This document shows, one piece after another, positions 38,367 to 55,726 of a DNA stretch of 64,000 nucleotides; the first letter of the stretch is position 1; each line of letters starts with the position of its first letter. The DNA is from Dermatophagoides farinae (Eukaryota; Arthropoda; Arachnida; Sarcoptiformes; Pyroglyphidae), in NCBI RefSeq assembly GCF_024713945.1, contig NC_134678.1, positions 7,688,001 through 7,752,000 of the forward strand. Direction: 5' to 3'. Under the pieces are notes generated by a model. It was not told where the DNA came from, did not search any database, and saw nothing but the letters and a program-made list of their open reading frames with translations. The position numbers and the translations under genes are program-made.

Positions 38367-39143
38367 ATGAAAAATAAAAATAAAAATAAAATGAACGTTG
38401 AAAAGAATACAAATGAAGTGGATGAACTATGTGAACAAATGACAGCAAAAGTTTTGTCCATTGTACTGAATGAATTTCCTAAAAAAATCAAAGAAATTGA
38501 TAAATTACGACAGAACTTTGAATGGAAATCGATTTTAACATTGAAAACAGCAAATATGCAATGGATTACAAACATTGTCGATCGATTGATTATTAAACAA
38601 TGTTGTAATATCGATATTGATGGTGAACAACAAAGAAATTGTATTCAAAATGGTGAAAATAAACCATATTTATTTCATTTCCAATCGAATAATGATCGTC
38701 ATGATGGCCAAATGATGATGATGATCGAAACAAATAAAAAAATCAATCAATTGATCGAACAGCTGAAACCATACATAATCGATTTAATCGATCTAACTTC
38801 CAAGATAAATTTTGTATTAGAAATTTTATCACCTAAAATACAGGATGGCCATAATTTCGGCGTACTTGTACAAACGAAAGCAATGTATTATGTGGCCGAT
38901 GTTTATCATTCTTGTTGGGGACAATTATTAACACTTGAATCCTATTATTCAAGACGACGATCATCATTAAATTATTGTATGCTCAATCCACAATTGATTG
39001 ATTATCAAATAGCTCATAATGAAATTGAACGCGATACAATGTACACGTTGTGTTCGACAATCAATCAACTTTATCATTTCTATGCTGGTATCAATGATTT
39101 TGTGGAAAAAAATTTACAAAAATTAATTCAACCAAGGGATTAA
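38367..39143 (+). CDS. PSME3: proteasome activator PA28, REG-gamma-like
   Basis: Intronless, 258 aa. The first ATG is at 38367, with a second in-frame ATG at 38391 also possible. PA28/REG proteins form heptameric rings that cap the 20S proteasome and open its gate without ATP. Recognisable parts are the N-terminal helix with FPKKIKEIDKL, a variable linker, then the conserved C-terminal four-helix core: IEQLKPYIIDLIDL, the activation-loop region SPKIQDGHNFGV, and the final VEKNLQKLIQPRD where family members have a similar K-P-R ending. Invertebrates usually carry a single gamma-type subunit, which supports the name. The gene has a weaker match in the linker and lacks the basic nuclear signal seen in vertebrate REG-gamma. 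It starts 61 bp after the aldo/keto reductase. Confidence 0.85.
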   Translation: MKNKNKNKMNVEKNTNEVDELCEQMTAKVLSIVLNEFPKKIKEIDKLRQNFEWKSILTLKTANMQWITNIVDRLIIKQCCNIDIDGEQQRNCIQNGENKPYLFHFQSNNDRHDGQMMMMIETNKKINQLIEQLKPYIIDLIDLTSKINFVLEILSPKIQDGHNFGVLVQTKAMYYVADVYHSCWGQLLTLESYYSRRRSSLNYCMLNPQLIDYQIAHNEIERDTMYTLCSTINQLYHFYAGINDFVEKNLQKLIQPRD

Positions 39144-39291
39144 TTAATATTGTATATATCGAACAAAACAAAATAGAAAAAATTTTTAATCTAATTAAGT
39201 CAAAACTGCATTTCATCATCTTGATTATTAAAAAAAAAATGTAAACAAAAAATCAAGTTTGACAAAAATTGGTAATTTTTTTTGCTGATTT

Positions 39292-40604
39292 TCAATCTAA
39301 TGTTTCATGATCAATTTTGAATGAAACTTGTTTTCGTGATGATGATGATGATGAATCGATTGTAGTTTGATGATTTTTATTTTTATTATTGTTGGATTCA
39401 TTTTTATTATTCAATGATGATTGTTCATCCATTGTAATTGCTGCCAAATCATTGGTTAATGGTGATACCAGCCGTGATTGATCCATATTGATACGATATA
39501 ATAATTTGGTAAACATTGTAATCAAATAACGATAATTTGGTTCTTGTGCAAATTTCAAACTACGTACATAAAGCATATAATGATAATATTCTGGTGGTAG
39601 ATTGGCACACAGTTCATCGAGATGTATCATTTTTTTTGTAATGAAAATATTTTCATATTTATCATTATTGCCTGTATTGCTAGAATTATTCACCGGAAGT
39701 CCTTGCCATGGTAGCTTACCATGTACAAAATACAATAACATATAACCAATGGATTCAAGATCATCACGACGACTTAATTCTTTACCTTTATGTGCATGTA
39801 GGCTCATATAACGTGGTGTACCATATACACCGAATTTTTTCGGTTCATTATTATTTGTTGAAATTTTCGGTATATGTTTCGAATCGGCTGTTTCAAATAA
39901 CTTGGCATTAATAAGACCAACCATATGAACCTGATTTGCTTTAGGAGTGGCTGGACGTCCAAGGCAGAAATTTTCCGGTTTAACATTGCAGAAAATAATT
40001 TTTTTCGAATGCACAGAACGAATTATTTCCAATATCATAATGGCAATCTGTGTTGTTGTACGTAGATTTAAACGTGAATTATTTGTCACCATTAATTCTT
40101 CAAGATTTGGTCCTAATAATTCCATAACCATAGCATCATATGGTCCGCATTCACCAAAATGATATATTTTTGGCAGTCCAGGTAATGGTCCTGGTTTATA
40201 AACAAATGGAAAAACAAAACTCAACAATCAGATCAGTCTAGTTTTGGCATAAAACGATAAACCACCACCACTTACCCAGGATACGATACCAATCATATTC
40301 TTTTCGAAGTTTTGCATTTGGATTATCTTTCCGGACTAATTTTGTGGCACAAATTTCATTTGTTTTTACATTACGTGTTAGATATACTTGACCAAAACTT
40401 CCTATTTTAATACATTTGATGATTAAAATTTACTAAAAAAAAATCTAAAAACTTACCAGCAGCGATTGAAAGACCTTGTATCAATATAAATGGTGAATCT
40501 TTAATTTCTGCACCTTCCAACGGAAATGTTGACGATTCATTGAATGTAAATTGATTCAATGAATTCGATGTTGATGTTGTTGGTGATTTTTCACTCATTT
40601 TCAT
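39292..40604 (-). CDS. casein kinase 1 gamma-like pseudokinase
   Basis: Three exons: 40604-40457, 40401-40276 and 40190-39292, 390 aa (ATG at 40604, next at 40598). The frame follows CK1 gamma throughout: glycine loop (AAGSFGQVYLTRN), the ATP-site lysine (ICATKLV), helix-C Glu in KLRKEYDWY, PYDAMVMELLGPNLEEL, GTPRYMSLHAHKGKELSRRD and LPWQG. But the catalytic loop reads FCNVKPENF, so both Arg and the catalytic Asp of HRD are replaced (Cys, Asn). The DFG triplet is also gone: the position reads VGLINAK. These changes fall in an otherwise intact reading frame, so a structural or signalling pseudokinase is more likely than a dying gene. The C-terminus is Asn/Ser-rich and lacks an obvious prenylation motif. 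Confidence 0.88.
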
Positions 40605-41225
40605 CAACGTTTTAGACAATTTTTAAAACAAACGACTTTCACAATGATTTGGAAAATCAAAAGAGGAAAAAAAAATCTTAGGCATCCAGAAAACATGATT
40701 AAATCTTAAAATGATCATTTTCTAATCTATTTTTATGACCGGGTTTAGATGAATTAGTGTCTGACTAGAAATCTTCATTTTAATCCTATGATGATGTGTG
40801 TGTATGGATGAATTGCACACACACACATACAGACACACAATTTTTATTGTCCGGAATTTATTATCGTCAAAAATAATGGTAAACATGTTTCCATGGTTTC
40901 CATATTTTCTCATTTTCTTTTTTGATGATAATTATAAATCGAACAAAATGCTACATTTTTCCATTCATGATTATTGATTGAATTTTCATCATTTGAATAT
41001 ATAAAACAGTGGGGAAAAAACACCACATTGGTCATATGTGTTTTGTTCATATTTCAACACCATATAGAGTGTTTGATTGTTTTCCAGTCCGAAAATTCCA
41101 ATTCATTAAATTTTCGATAAAATTAAATTTTCAAGCTTAAATATGCTATATACATAACACACTAAGAACACTGATTTTTTTTCTTTTGTTCAACACAATT
41201 TTCAAGTAATAAAAAAAAACAAGCC
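40605..41225. promoter_or_regulatory. divergent spacer between the pseudokinase and the small membrane-protein gene
   Basis: About 620 bp between two divergently transcribed genes, probably holding both promoters. It contains a CA tract at 40817-40838 and no recognisable coding sequence or clear TATA box. Confidence 0.45.
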
Positions 41226-41459
41226 ATGACTGTGCTTGATGATCGTTTGCAATATAAAACACAAACATCTGAACCTCGTTTTACGGCCAAAATTGGTCCA
41301 TCACTTAATTCATTGCCAATTGTTGGCATAATTGGTGGCATATTAATTGCATTCATATTTGCATCAGTACTTCTTTATTATTTTGGCTATTTGGATCATT
41401 GTTTCAAGACGAAAAAATTACCGAAAAAATCACGATCATCATCGAATCGAATGCAATGA
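41226..41459 (+). CDS. small single-pass membrane protein with Ser/Lys-rich tail
   Basis: An intronless 77-aa protein in a good initiation context (gccATGA). About 30 polar residues come first (MTVLDDRLQYKTQTSEPRF), then one transmembrane helix (VGIIGGILIAFIFASVLLYYF), a cysteine before a basic patch (HCFKTKK) and a basic serine tail (KKSRSSSNRMQ). It closely parallels the protein at 8530-8772: the helix ends in YYF, followed six residues on by a Cys and KTKK. It also shares LPI..IGIIG.IL with the protein at 58518-58760. There is no cleavable signal peptide and no known domain. Function unknown. Confidence 0.78.
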   Translation: MTVLDDRLQYKTQTSEPRFTAKIGPSLNSLPIVGIIGGILIAFIFASVLLYYFGYLDHCFKTKKLPKKSRSSSNRMQ

Positions 41460-42134
41460 GATGATTGTGATTCTTTCAAAATGAACCCAAAAATCATTCA
41501 AATGATTATGGTGTAATCAAAAATAGGAAACAAGAAAAAAAGAAAAGAAAATAGAAACTCTAACAACTTCCGATCTCCAAAAAAAAAAAAAAAAAAAACA
41601 AAACAAATCAACCACTCAATTACAAGAATCAAACAAAAGTCAACATTTCAAAATTATTAATTCGATTACATCATCATTACCTGACTTGGTTTTTGTTATT
41701 GGAGAATAAAAAAAAATGTAATTTTCGATACAAATCAATCTGCTGCTGTTGCTGCTGTCGTTATTTCGTTAAACAAATTATCGATAATAAGAGGATCAAA
41801 AAAAACTTGTTTTTTCTTTCTTTGATTAGTTTTTTTTTACTTACTGGATTGCTTTTTTAGCAGTGTATGTGTGTGTGTGTAATAGAAAACAAAAGTGCTT
41901 TTTTTTCCCTTCCAAAGTGTGTTGCCTATCAATAATCTATAAATTTCATCTGATTTGATTCAATATTGGAAATCATCATTAAAATAACCACTCAATGTTT
42001 TGTACTTTTGATAATTAATCAATTTAGCGAAAAATAAATAATAAAAACAACCGTTTTGATTGTTTTGTTTGTCATTTGATCACTGACTGGTTGCTGTTTC
42101 ATGTTCATCATTGATCGCGCGCACACATCACACG
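41460..42134. other. spacer upstream of the defensin gene
   Basis: Contains a poly-A tract (41580-41598), a short GT repeat (41867-41880) and a GCTGCTGTTGCTGCTG stretch near 41742. The last 130 bp before the defensin ATG hold AATAAATAATAAA, a possible TATA-like element, but nothing decisive. No NF-kB site was confidently identified. Confidence 0.4.
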
Positions 42135-42498
42135 ATGAAATTAATCGCCTGTCTAGGATTATTTTTGGGTAAACAAAAAATTGAAAATTTTCAAATAAAT
42201 TCAATGTCCATTTTCTATTTCTATTTTATAGCCACAATGATGATCATCGAATCGACGACGGCCAAACCAATTCCTGGTAATTGATTGGAAATTTTTTTTT
42301 GTTTTTTTTGCTAATCATTTTTTTTATTTCAAAATATTATCAGAAACCAACTACGACTCACTACTACCGGAATCACCTTTGGCTGGTGATTTTAATTGTC
42401 CAATAAATTCATTATGTCGTAAACATTGTCGAGAAAATGGCTTCAAAGATGGTGTATGTCAAGGTTTATTCAATAAAGATTGCCGCTGTATTGGTTGA
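42135..42498 (+). CDS. arthropod defensin (antimicrobial peptide precursor)
   Basis: Three exons join in phase (42135-42168, 42232-42276, 42344-42498) to give a 77-aa precursor: signal peptide (MKLIACLGLFLATMMIIEST), a short acidic pro-region, then a mature part of about 37 residues. The six cysteines are spaced C-x5-C-x3-C-x9-C-x7-C-x-C, the cysteine-stabilised alpha/beta pattern of chelicerate and insect defensins, with the CxxxC helix (CRKHC) and final CxC (CRC) strand. Such peptides are secreted by haemocytes, gut or fat body and disrupt bacterial membranes. No dibasic furin site precedes the mature part, so the cleavage point is unclear. A scorpion-toxin-like fold member is an alternative, but the short loops favour a defensin. 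Confidence 0.88.
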
Positions 42499-43178
42499 AA
42501 ACAACAACAACAATGACAAAAACATTGAGTGATGTGAAAATCTAAATTTTTTTTTTTGTCATCAAAATTCCTCACATTCACATAAACACCGTTTGTGATA
42601 TATCGACAACCGAACGTTTTTTTTTCTCACCAATACTAAAACAAACACCCTTTTTTTGTCTGTCATGAAATTTATAAATTAATTTTCCAATTCAAAAACA
42701 AAAAACAAAAAATCAACTAAAACCAAACAAATTCTCGAATCCATCATCAACAAGCCACACCACACCCTGTTAATCAAATATATTGAAAAACGAACAAAAA
42801 AAATTCCCATTAAACGACAATAATAATGGAGCGACAAAAAAAATCATTCAATTGAAAAAAATTCCGTATAAAACATATACACACATAAATATCATATTTA
42901 AATTCCAAGATCAAGAGAAGAGAAAAAAAAATTTAAATTAAATTAACACGCACACACACACACACACATGTTTTTGACATTCAAAATTTTTCCAATTTAA
43001 ATATACAAAACAACAACAACAACAACAATGGTTCAATGTCAACAGTAAAATTTGTCAAGATTAATTATTGGGGTCAACCAATCAATTCATTCAATACGAA
43101 CCTTTTTGCATATACTTGATGAATCCATGTTTTGCTGATGCTGGTGTTGATTGATTAATTTCATTTTGCTTCTTCTTT
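42499..43178. other. convergent spacer, no gene seen
   Basis: A-rich 3' flanks of the defensin (plus) and the neuropeptide GPCR (minus). It holds a CA repeat at 42950-42967 and a CAA repeat at 43012-43028. Confidence 0.6.
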
Positions 43179-45004
43179 TTATTTATTCATGGAATTATTA
43201 TTATTACTATTATGGCACACATTTGAGAATATCATTTTCATATCTGACTATTTTTTTGGTTAGTTGGATCAAAAAAAAAAAAAAAATGGAAATAAAACAT
43301 CATTATCATGAAAATAAAATACATACCCTAAAATTTTTACTCATAAATGAATAAATAATTGGATTCATAAAACTATGTGCCATCGATATCCAATGGCAAA
43401 AAAAGTAGCTACCAACAAATGCATAGTATTTGAATTCTGAATCAACGTGAAGAAAATTTGTTTTAAAATATATCAATATATTGAACAATTGTATTGGTAG
43501 CCAACAAACGGTAAACACCATGATAATGATTATGAGCATTTTTAGTACCTATATGGGGGAAAAAATTTGTGATCATCATCATTATTTTTAATGAACAAAA
43601 ATTTGATTAGATGGAGGCTATCTTGTTCAACGAAATTGATATTTTCACATTTGGGTAATGTGAATTTTAATTGAAAATATAACATATACCTTATGACGAC
43701 GAATATTGATCAATTTTGATGAACGTTGATTAGTAGTAGTGTTATGATCAATCATAAAACTTGAAATACTACCATTACAATTAAAACATTTTGAATGATG
43801 TCGATGATAATATGATGATGATGATGATGATTTTTTTCGATGATTCAATAATGATAATTTTAGACAAACAAAATGATCATCTGCTTGTTGTTTTGTTGTT
43901 GCTAATTTTTCTATATAAATGAAACAAACAAACAAAATCAATTACAATGTGGTGTAAACAAACACATTGTTAAAATGACTTACTAATTTCAGGAACATTT
44001 GTTTCAGAAATCTTGATAATTATTGATTCAGATTCTAGATTTACATCATCATCATCATCATCATTAGCATTATTATTCAATTTATTTGTCAACACTGGAA
44101 ACATGATCATGAAAAAAAAATCTTATCAATACACCAGAATTTCATTCATGGAATTCTTACCGGCTGCTTTTCTCATAGTAGTAGTACATGTTGTTTTCTT
44201 ATCAAAATTTTTGTCCAAACAAAATTTTTGCTGCTGCTGCTGTTCAGGTCCACGATAACGAAATAATTTCCAACCCATTGCCGTATAAATAATACAAAGT
44301 GCTAACATTGGCAATGCAAATGTTGTTGCAAATATAAACGCCGTATAAAGTTTACCTTCCATTGATTCTGGTTTCCAACGTTCATCGCATGATATATATT
44401 CACGTTGATTATGTATAAATGTTTTTGTTTCTGAAGCAAAAAATTGTAATAAACCTAATAATAATCCGGATAACCAAATTAAAATGACAATCAATGTACG
44501 ATGACGTTTGAACCATGATTTTGATTTTTTCAATGGATGCATTATGGCCATATAACTAGAATAGAATTGGAAACAAAATCGCAGAAAAAATGATGATGAT
44601 GATGATGATGATGACAAAAAAAAGTCTTACCGATCAATAGCGATGGCAACCAATGTATAAATACTGACAGTGATTGTTGTTAATTGAGCAAAATTAACAA
44701 TTGAACACATTGATGGGACAAATATCCAATGGCCAAACATATAATATGTATATGTAAATGGTATAGTAAACATTGCCATCAATAAATCAGCAATGGACAG
44801 GTTGATTAGAAATTTTCGTAGATCACGTGTACAACGTTTTCCTTTCCACATGACAATTATTGTCAATAGATTCGATATGAATGCAAAACAAGCAGTGAAT
44901 GAATATAAAATTATCAAAAATATTTGATATGATTCATCTAATGCTTCCAATGATTTTTCGCTCGTTTTATTATTATTATTATTTGTATTCTGTGTATGAT
45001 CCAT
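43179..45004 (-). CDS. neuropeptide GPCR, NPY/RYamide/tachykinin-like
   Basis: Six exons: 45004-44631, 44555-44161, 44094-43984, 43910-43690, 43548-43327 and 43247-43179, 463 aa. All seven helices are visible. TM1 has SNLL, TM2 has LSIADLL, and TM3 starts after the disulfide Cys (MCSIVNF) and ends in the DRY motif, which spans an exon junction, followed by MAIMHPL. The second disulfide Cys lies in ISCDERW, TM6 has CWLP and TM7 has NPIIY. The HW..MAHS.MNPIIY pattern of TM7 and TLVAIAIDRYMAIM are typical of the RYamide/NPY/tachykinin receptor group; I cannot choose the ligand. Loop 3 is long (about 110 residues) and rich in Asp and Ser. The last exon, giving a 22-residue tail, rests on phase and an acceptor only. 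Confidence 0.88.
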
Positions 45005-50457
<5,453 letters not shown>

Positions 50458-51159
50458 AGCATTTTCATCATTTTTTCTCCTCTTTCTCTCTCTCTCTCTC
50501 TCTCTATTATTCTATTCTTTAAAATGTTTCATTTTGATTTTATAAATATTAATAATAATCGATTGATTGATTGAATGATTTAACAATAACAAAAAAAAAC
50601 GACAGAAAAAAACCTATACAACACAATAATAATAATATGAATGTGTGTGTTTCACGATCAATCAATCAATCAATCCAGAATCAGATACAAACAACATCCA
50701 AATAGCCATCAATTCTTGGATTATCAACGTATACATTTCATTATTATAATTATTAATTATTACCTAAATATATTGATTTCCTTCATACACACACACACAC
50801 ACACACACACACAATTCATCAGATTTCTCCTGAAAAGAAAACCGATGGAATATTTCATTCAATCAACCAACATACACACCACTTTATGATCCACGATGCA
50901 AAAAAAAAATTGAACAAGAAAAAAACAAAAAACAAACCATTTGGGATCAACCACACACACACACACAAACACAACATCCATCCACCCAACCACACTGACA
51001 CCGACACAATAAATTTGATTTTTCTTTCTTTTTTTTTTAAATATAGATTTTTATTTTATAAAAAAAACAAATTCTTTTCTCTTTCATTTAGAAATATTTT
51101 ACTGTTTCTGTGCATGTTCGAGTGTGTAGTGAATGATTGAATTTTTGTTTTTGGTTTTT
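50458..51159. other. ARF1 3' UTR and convergent spacer
   Basis: Contains a pyrimidine tract of TCTCTC repeats (50480-50506), a CA repeat (50789-50812) and AATAAA-like sites. No coding region is seen before the stop of the convergent His-rich gene. Confidence 0.6.
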
Positions 51160-53210
51160 TTAAAGCTTAATAGTTGGTTGATAAAGATGTGATGTCGCAA
51201 TAACCGGTGGTGTTGCATGTACAGCATTCTGTATGCGTGCAAAACTTTCGGCAACAGTTACGCCACGTGGTGATTGTGGTGATTTAATCATCATCATTTC
51301 AATTGGTTCCATGGATGTTGATGATGATAATCGTGTCGATATTAATGGTGCCATATTGATTATTTTACCATTATTATTTCTCATTATCATCAATGATGAT
51401 GATGTTGATCTGGATCCATCACCATCATTGCCACTACTATCATTAGGTAATAATGTATTAATACTTTCACCTTCCGTATCCGTATTAATTAATGCATTGG
51501 TAGTGGAATTATTATTTTTTAATTTTTTTACATTGCTATTACTACTACTTGATAGATAAAGGCCCAAATCATCCGGATGATTACTACTGTCGCTGTCAAA
51601 ATAGCTTGTTGCATATTGATGTTGTGGTATATAATCCATCGAATGGTCATATGATTGATGAGAATTTGGTGATAATAATGATCCATATGTTGTACCGAGA
51701 AATGGTGTCGTTAAATGTGAATAACTGTTCACACCACCACCACCACTACCAACACCATGATGATGATGATGTTCCACGATATTAGCAGTTGGTATGTAAT
51801 CATGTAATTTAGAATATGTTTGATGTATCGATGGTGGATGATGATTATGACCATGATGATGATGATGTTCATGATCAAGATGTTTTCTCAATAATTCTTT
51901 TTTATGGTTCAATAGATTCATTTTATTCAAATGATCCAATGATCCAAGACCATGATGACCATGACCGTGACCATGTGCACCACTACTGCTATATTGGTCA
52001 TAATTCGAATCATCCACATGTGGTTCATCCACTATCGATTTACCGAATTTTTTACTATCATAATTTTTATGTAAATCTATTGTCGATTTTGAACCATGAT
52101 CATGATCACCATAATATGAATGATGTCCTTGTTTTGTTCCGGTGGATTTTCCCGTAGAATATTCTTTATCATACATATAATGTTTTTCATAACCATAGCC
52201 ACGATTACGTGTATAAACATGATGATCATTATAATCTTTATGATTACCACTTTTACCACCATATTTATCCCGTTTATGATGACCATTATATTTATTTAAA
52301 CCTGTGGCAAGAAAACAAGGTAAGAGTTAAAGTTTTGTTTGTTTGTTATGTTTACTATAGTTGAATAATAAATGACCACTTGCACGTTCTATTCATATAT
52401 ATGGATACGAAATTAACAAATTAACAAACAAAACGACTAACCTTGATCCAAATGTTCAGTGTCACCATAATAGTTTTTATAACCTAGATAGATTAAATGT
52501 AAAAAAGAGAGAGAGAAAGATTAGATCAAATAATTTGTTGTTGTTGTTGTTGTTGATAATTTTTCAACAAATTAATTATTTTTTTTTTCGTTAACAACAA
52601 CAACAACAACAATAACAGCGACAAGATAATTAGATTTTTATTTTGAAAATTTTAAAGAAAAAAAAATTTTCACGTGATTTGAATTTCGTAAACTTTTTTT
52701 TTTTGTTTATTTGCTTGAATAATCTAATCTAATCATCATCTTTGTATTTAAATTTAGATTTCCATCGTTATCAACAATAACATCATCATCAAAGTGTAAA
52801 AAAAAAAATTTAAAAATACACATACCACCACCACCACCACCATCGCCATAATGTCCGAGAATATTTTTATCATTACTACCGCCACCGCCACCACTGCTAA
52901 CAATACCTCCATATTTATAAAGATCATCATAGCTTGATGGTATACCATAATCATTATTATTATGATTATCTAAATGTTGATCGTCATGATGATGATGATG
53001 ATGATGATGATTATCATGAAGTAATGGACCTAATGCACCGGTTGTAAATGAATCGAATGATTCTTGTGTTTTTAAATCATTTTTGTTATTGTTATTGTTA
53101 TTATTATTATGGACACTTTTATCGCCATTAATGGCCACAATCGATGATGAAAAGGTAATGAAAATAATCAATAATTTGATTGATGATTGAATAATTGAAA
53201 ACCTCTCCAT
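51160..53210 (-). CDS. secreted histidine/glycine-rich low-complexity protein
   Basis: Three exons join in phase: 53210-52826, 52483-52442 and 52301-51160, 522 aa. The first real ATG (53210) opens a signal peptide (SIKLLIIFITFSSSIVA). The mature chain has Asn and His runs, GGGGG and GDGGGGG stretches, a Tyr/Gly/Lys-rich section (KYNGHHKRDKYGGKSG), more His-rich stretches such as HHHHHGHNHH, and a more complex end with SPRGVTVAESFARIQNAVHA. No enzyme domain is seen. His-, Gly- and Tyr-rich secreted chains suggest a cuticle or other extracellular-matrix protein, or metal binding. This is an inference from composition. The 42-bp middle exon keeps phase and may be optional. Confidence 0.75.
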
Positions 53211-55726
53211 GTTGATCCAAATCAATCAATTAATAGTGTGTATCATTTATGGTGATGAATAGAAAAAAAAAATTAAAAACAAACACAGAGAATCACCATT
53301 GGAATCATTGAATGAATGAATGAATGAAAAAAACGTAAGAACAAGATTTGGATGTATATTTATATAGGCAGAAATTTTTTTTTGTTTTTTTCCTCTTCAA
53401 AACATCTAAACTCTCTCAATACACACACTTGTCATCATTAACGTGTGTTTCACGTGTATATTTTTATGATAATTTGCATATGTGATTCAATTCTATTCCA
53501 TTCATTCATTTCAAATTTCTCTTCTTCAATCATTGAATCATGTGTCTGCTGAAAATTGTTTCGCAAATCCATTTTATGATGATGATAATTTGAATATATG
53601 AAAATGTATAACATGTACATAATGCAAATGTGTTTGACCGATTGATGATGATGATGATGATGAGAAAACAAAGATAAGAAGAGAAAAAAATTGAAACCAA
53701 AGAATAAGTGTTGTCAAAATATGATTTCAATTATCATCATCATCATCATCATCATTATGATGACCATTAACTAATAATAATTCATGATATGGCCATAATA
53801 GATCATTTAATTATTAATTTGTAACGTTTAAAACAATGATCATCATCATAATGTCAATGCAAATTGTAGCTAATTTATCAGCGAAAAAAAAATGAAATTT
53901 TTTTTTTATTTGACAATTTTAGGTCAAAGCATTTTTTTTCATCTTTGTCCAATGTCCAAAAAACGCTAATTTAGTTTCAAAGCCTATTATTGGAATGAAA
54001 ACACACGTTGACACGTGTTGACAAAATTAGACCTTGAAATTTTTTTTTTATTTTTGTTTGAATCGAATTTCAAGATGTTTGACTACTGAATGATTATTGT
54101 TGTTCGATTGGCTCTCGGAAATGACACCACCACCACCACCATCATCATTATTATTACTGTCACTTTTTTTCGATGATTTCTGAATTCATCAAAAAAAAAA
54201 TCAAAAACATTTTTGATTGAATTGGTACATGTCTGTATCAACTGTTTTTTTTTTTTTAGTTTGTTTCATTTTTTTTTAATTTTGGGGTCAATTAGATTGT
54301 TGAGAGAAAATGACCATAATTATTATTATGAATTGCATTGATTTACAATGGGAAAAAAAATTCATTTCAATTTTTCAATTTTTGTTTTGTCTGCTGTGTG
54401 AAAATAAAAAATCATCATGTTCATCGCTGTTAATTCTAGGCTTTCTTTTTTTTTTTTTTTTTTTTTGATTTCAATCAACAGGTTTTTTGTTGTTGCTGTT
54501 GTTGATTGATGAATTGATTTGGATTATTTTCGGACATCAATTATAATGTATATAGTGCGCGTATGATTCATAGATTTACCTTGAAACTTGATTTGGACAC
54601 TTTTTGCATTCAATAAAAATCGAAGGATTGACAAAACAAAAAAAAATTTTTTGTTGTTGTAATCTGCCATTATTTTTATTCAACCAACATGATGATGATG
54701 ATCATTGTGGCCAGTCGATGATGATCGGATTTCTGTTTTCTGTTTTTTTTTTTTTTTTTGGACAATGGAAAGAAAAAAAGAAGTCCACTCACAAAGTCTA
54801 AGGTTTTTTTTTCTTCTATTCATCCAGAAATTATCGTTTTTATTGTTATTAAAATGAACCAATCAGTATTATCGTCGTTTGAATCTAAATACCTATTATT
54901 GGGTTAAAGTTTTTTTTTATTTGTGTGTGGTTGCCATTTCCATTCATACATTCAACAGGCATTTGGATATTATAAATATATAATATAATGATGATGCCAT
55001 AAATATACGTAGTTTGACCAGAAGACCAGTTCCAGTTGTTATTTTTTTGTTTGTTTCTGGACAATCGAAACAAAACAAAACAAAAAAAGATTGGTTTATC
55101 GTTTCTCTGCAATAATAATAATAAAACGTGGTCCATTCCACGAAGAAATATGATCCAACAAAATCTTGCTTAATATATGATAAACATGGTGTTAGTTAGT
55201 TATTTGATCTATTATTTGGCAGAATCGTCCAACCATATCATATATAGAAACCAAATTGAGAGATTGTTGAGTTTTTTTTTTATCTGTTATATATAATGAA
55301 ATGATTGAAGATTTGAACTTTACATTCGTTGTTTGTTTGTTTTTTTTCACATTTCCCCTTGTGCTCTCTGTCAAAAAAAAGAATAACTTTGTGCGTGTGC
55401 GTGTGCGTGTGTGTGTTCCAACAAAATTGATCCAAATTTTTTTGTTTTGTTTTGTTACAATTTGAATTTGAATTTTCCACTTGAAATTTTTTCTCCACTT
55501 GTTGCTGTTGTGTGATTGTTGATTTTTTTTTTTTTTACTTGACCACTTTCACCTTTTTTGTTGTTATTGTTGATGATGATGATGATGATCGTTACAGCCT
55601 GATAATTCTCTGAATTTCTGTTACATATTCGGTATATTGTTGATTTTTGTTTGGTGTCAGGATTGGAAAAAATGTTTTTGTTTTACTGAATATTCAATAA
55701 CCGCAACAACAACAACAACAACAGCA
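53211..55726. promoter_or_regulatory. divergent spacer between two secreted-protein genes
   Basis: About 2.5 kb separating two genes read in opposite directions, each starting with a signal peptide. It has long T runs (54450-54466, 54745-54759), TGATGA runs and a GTGTGCGTGTGC tract near 55391-55415. No coding exon was recognised. It probably holds both promoters. Confidence 0.4.
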
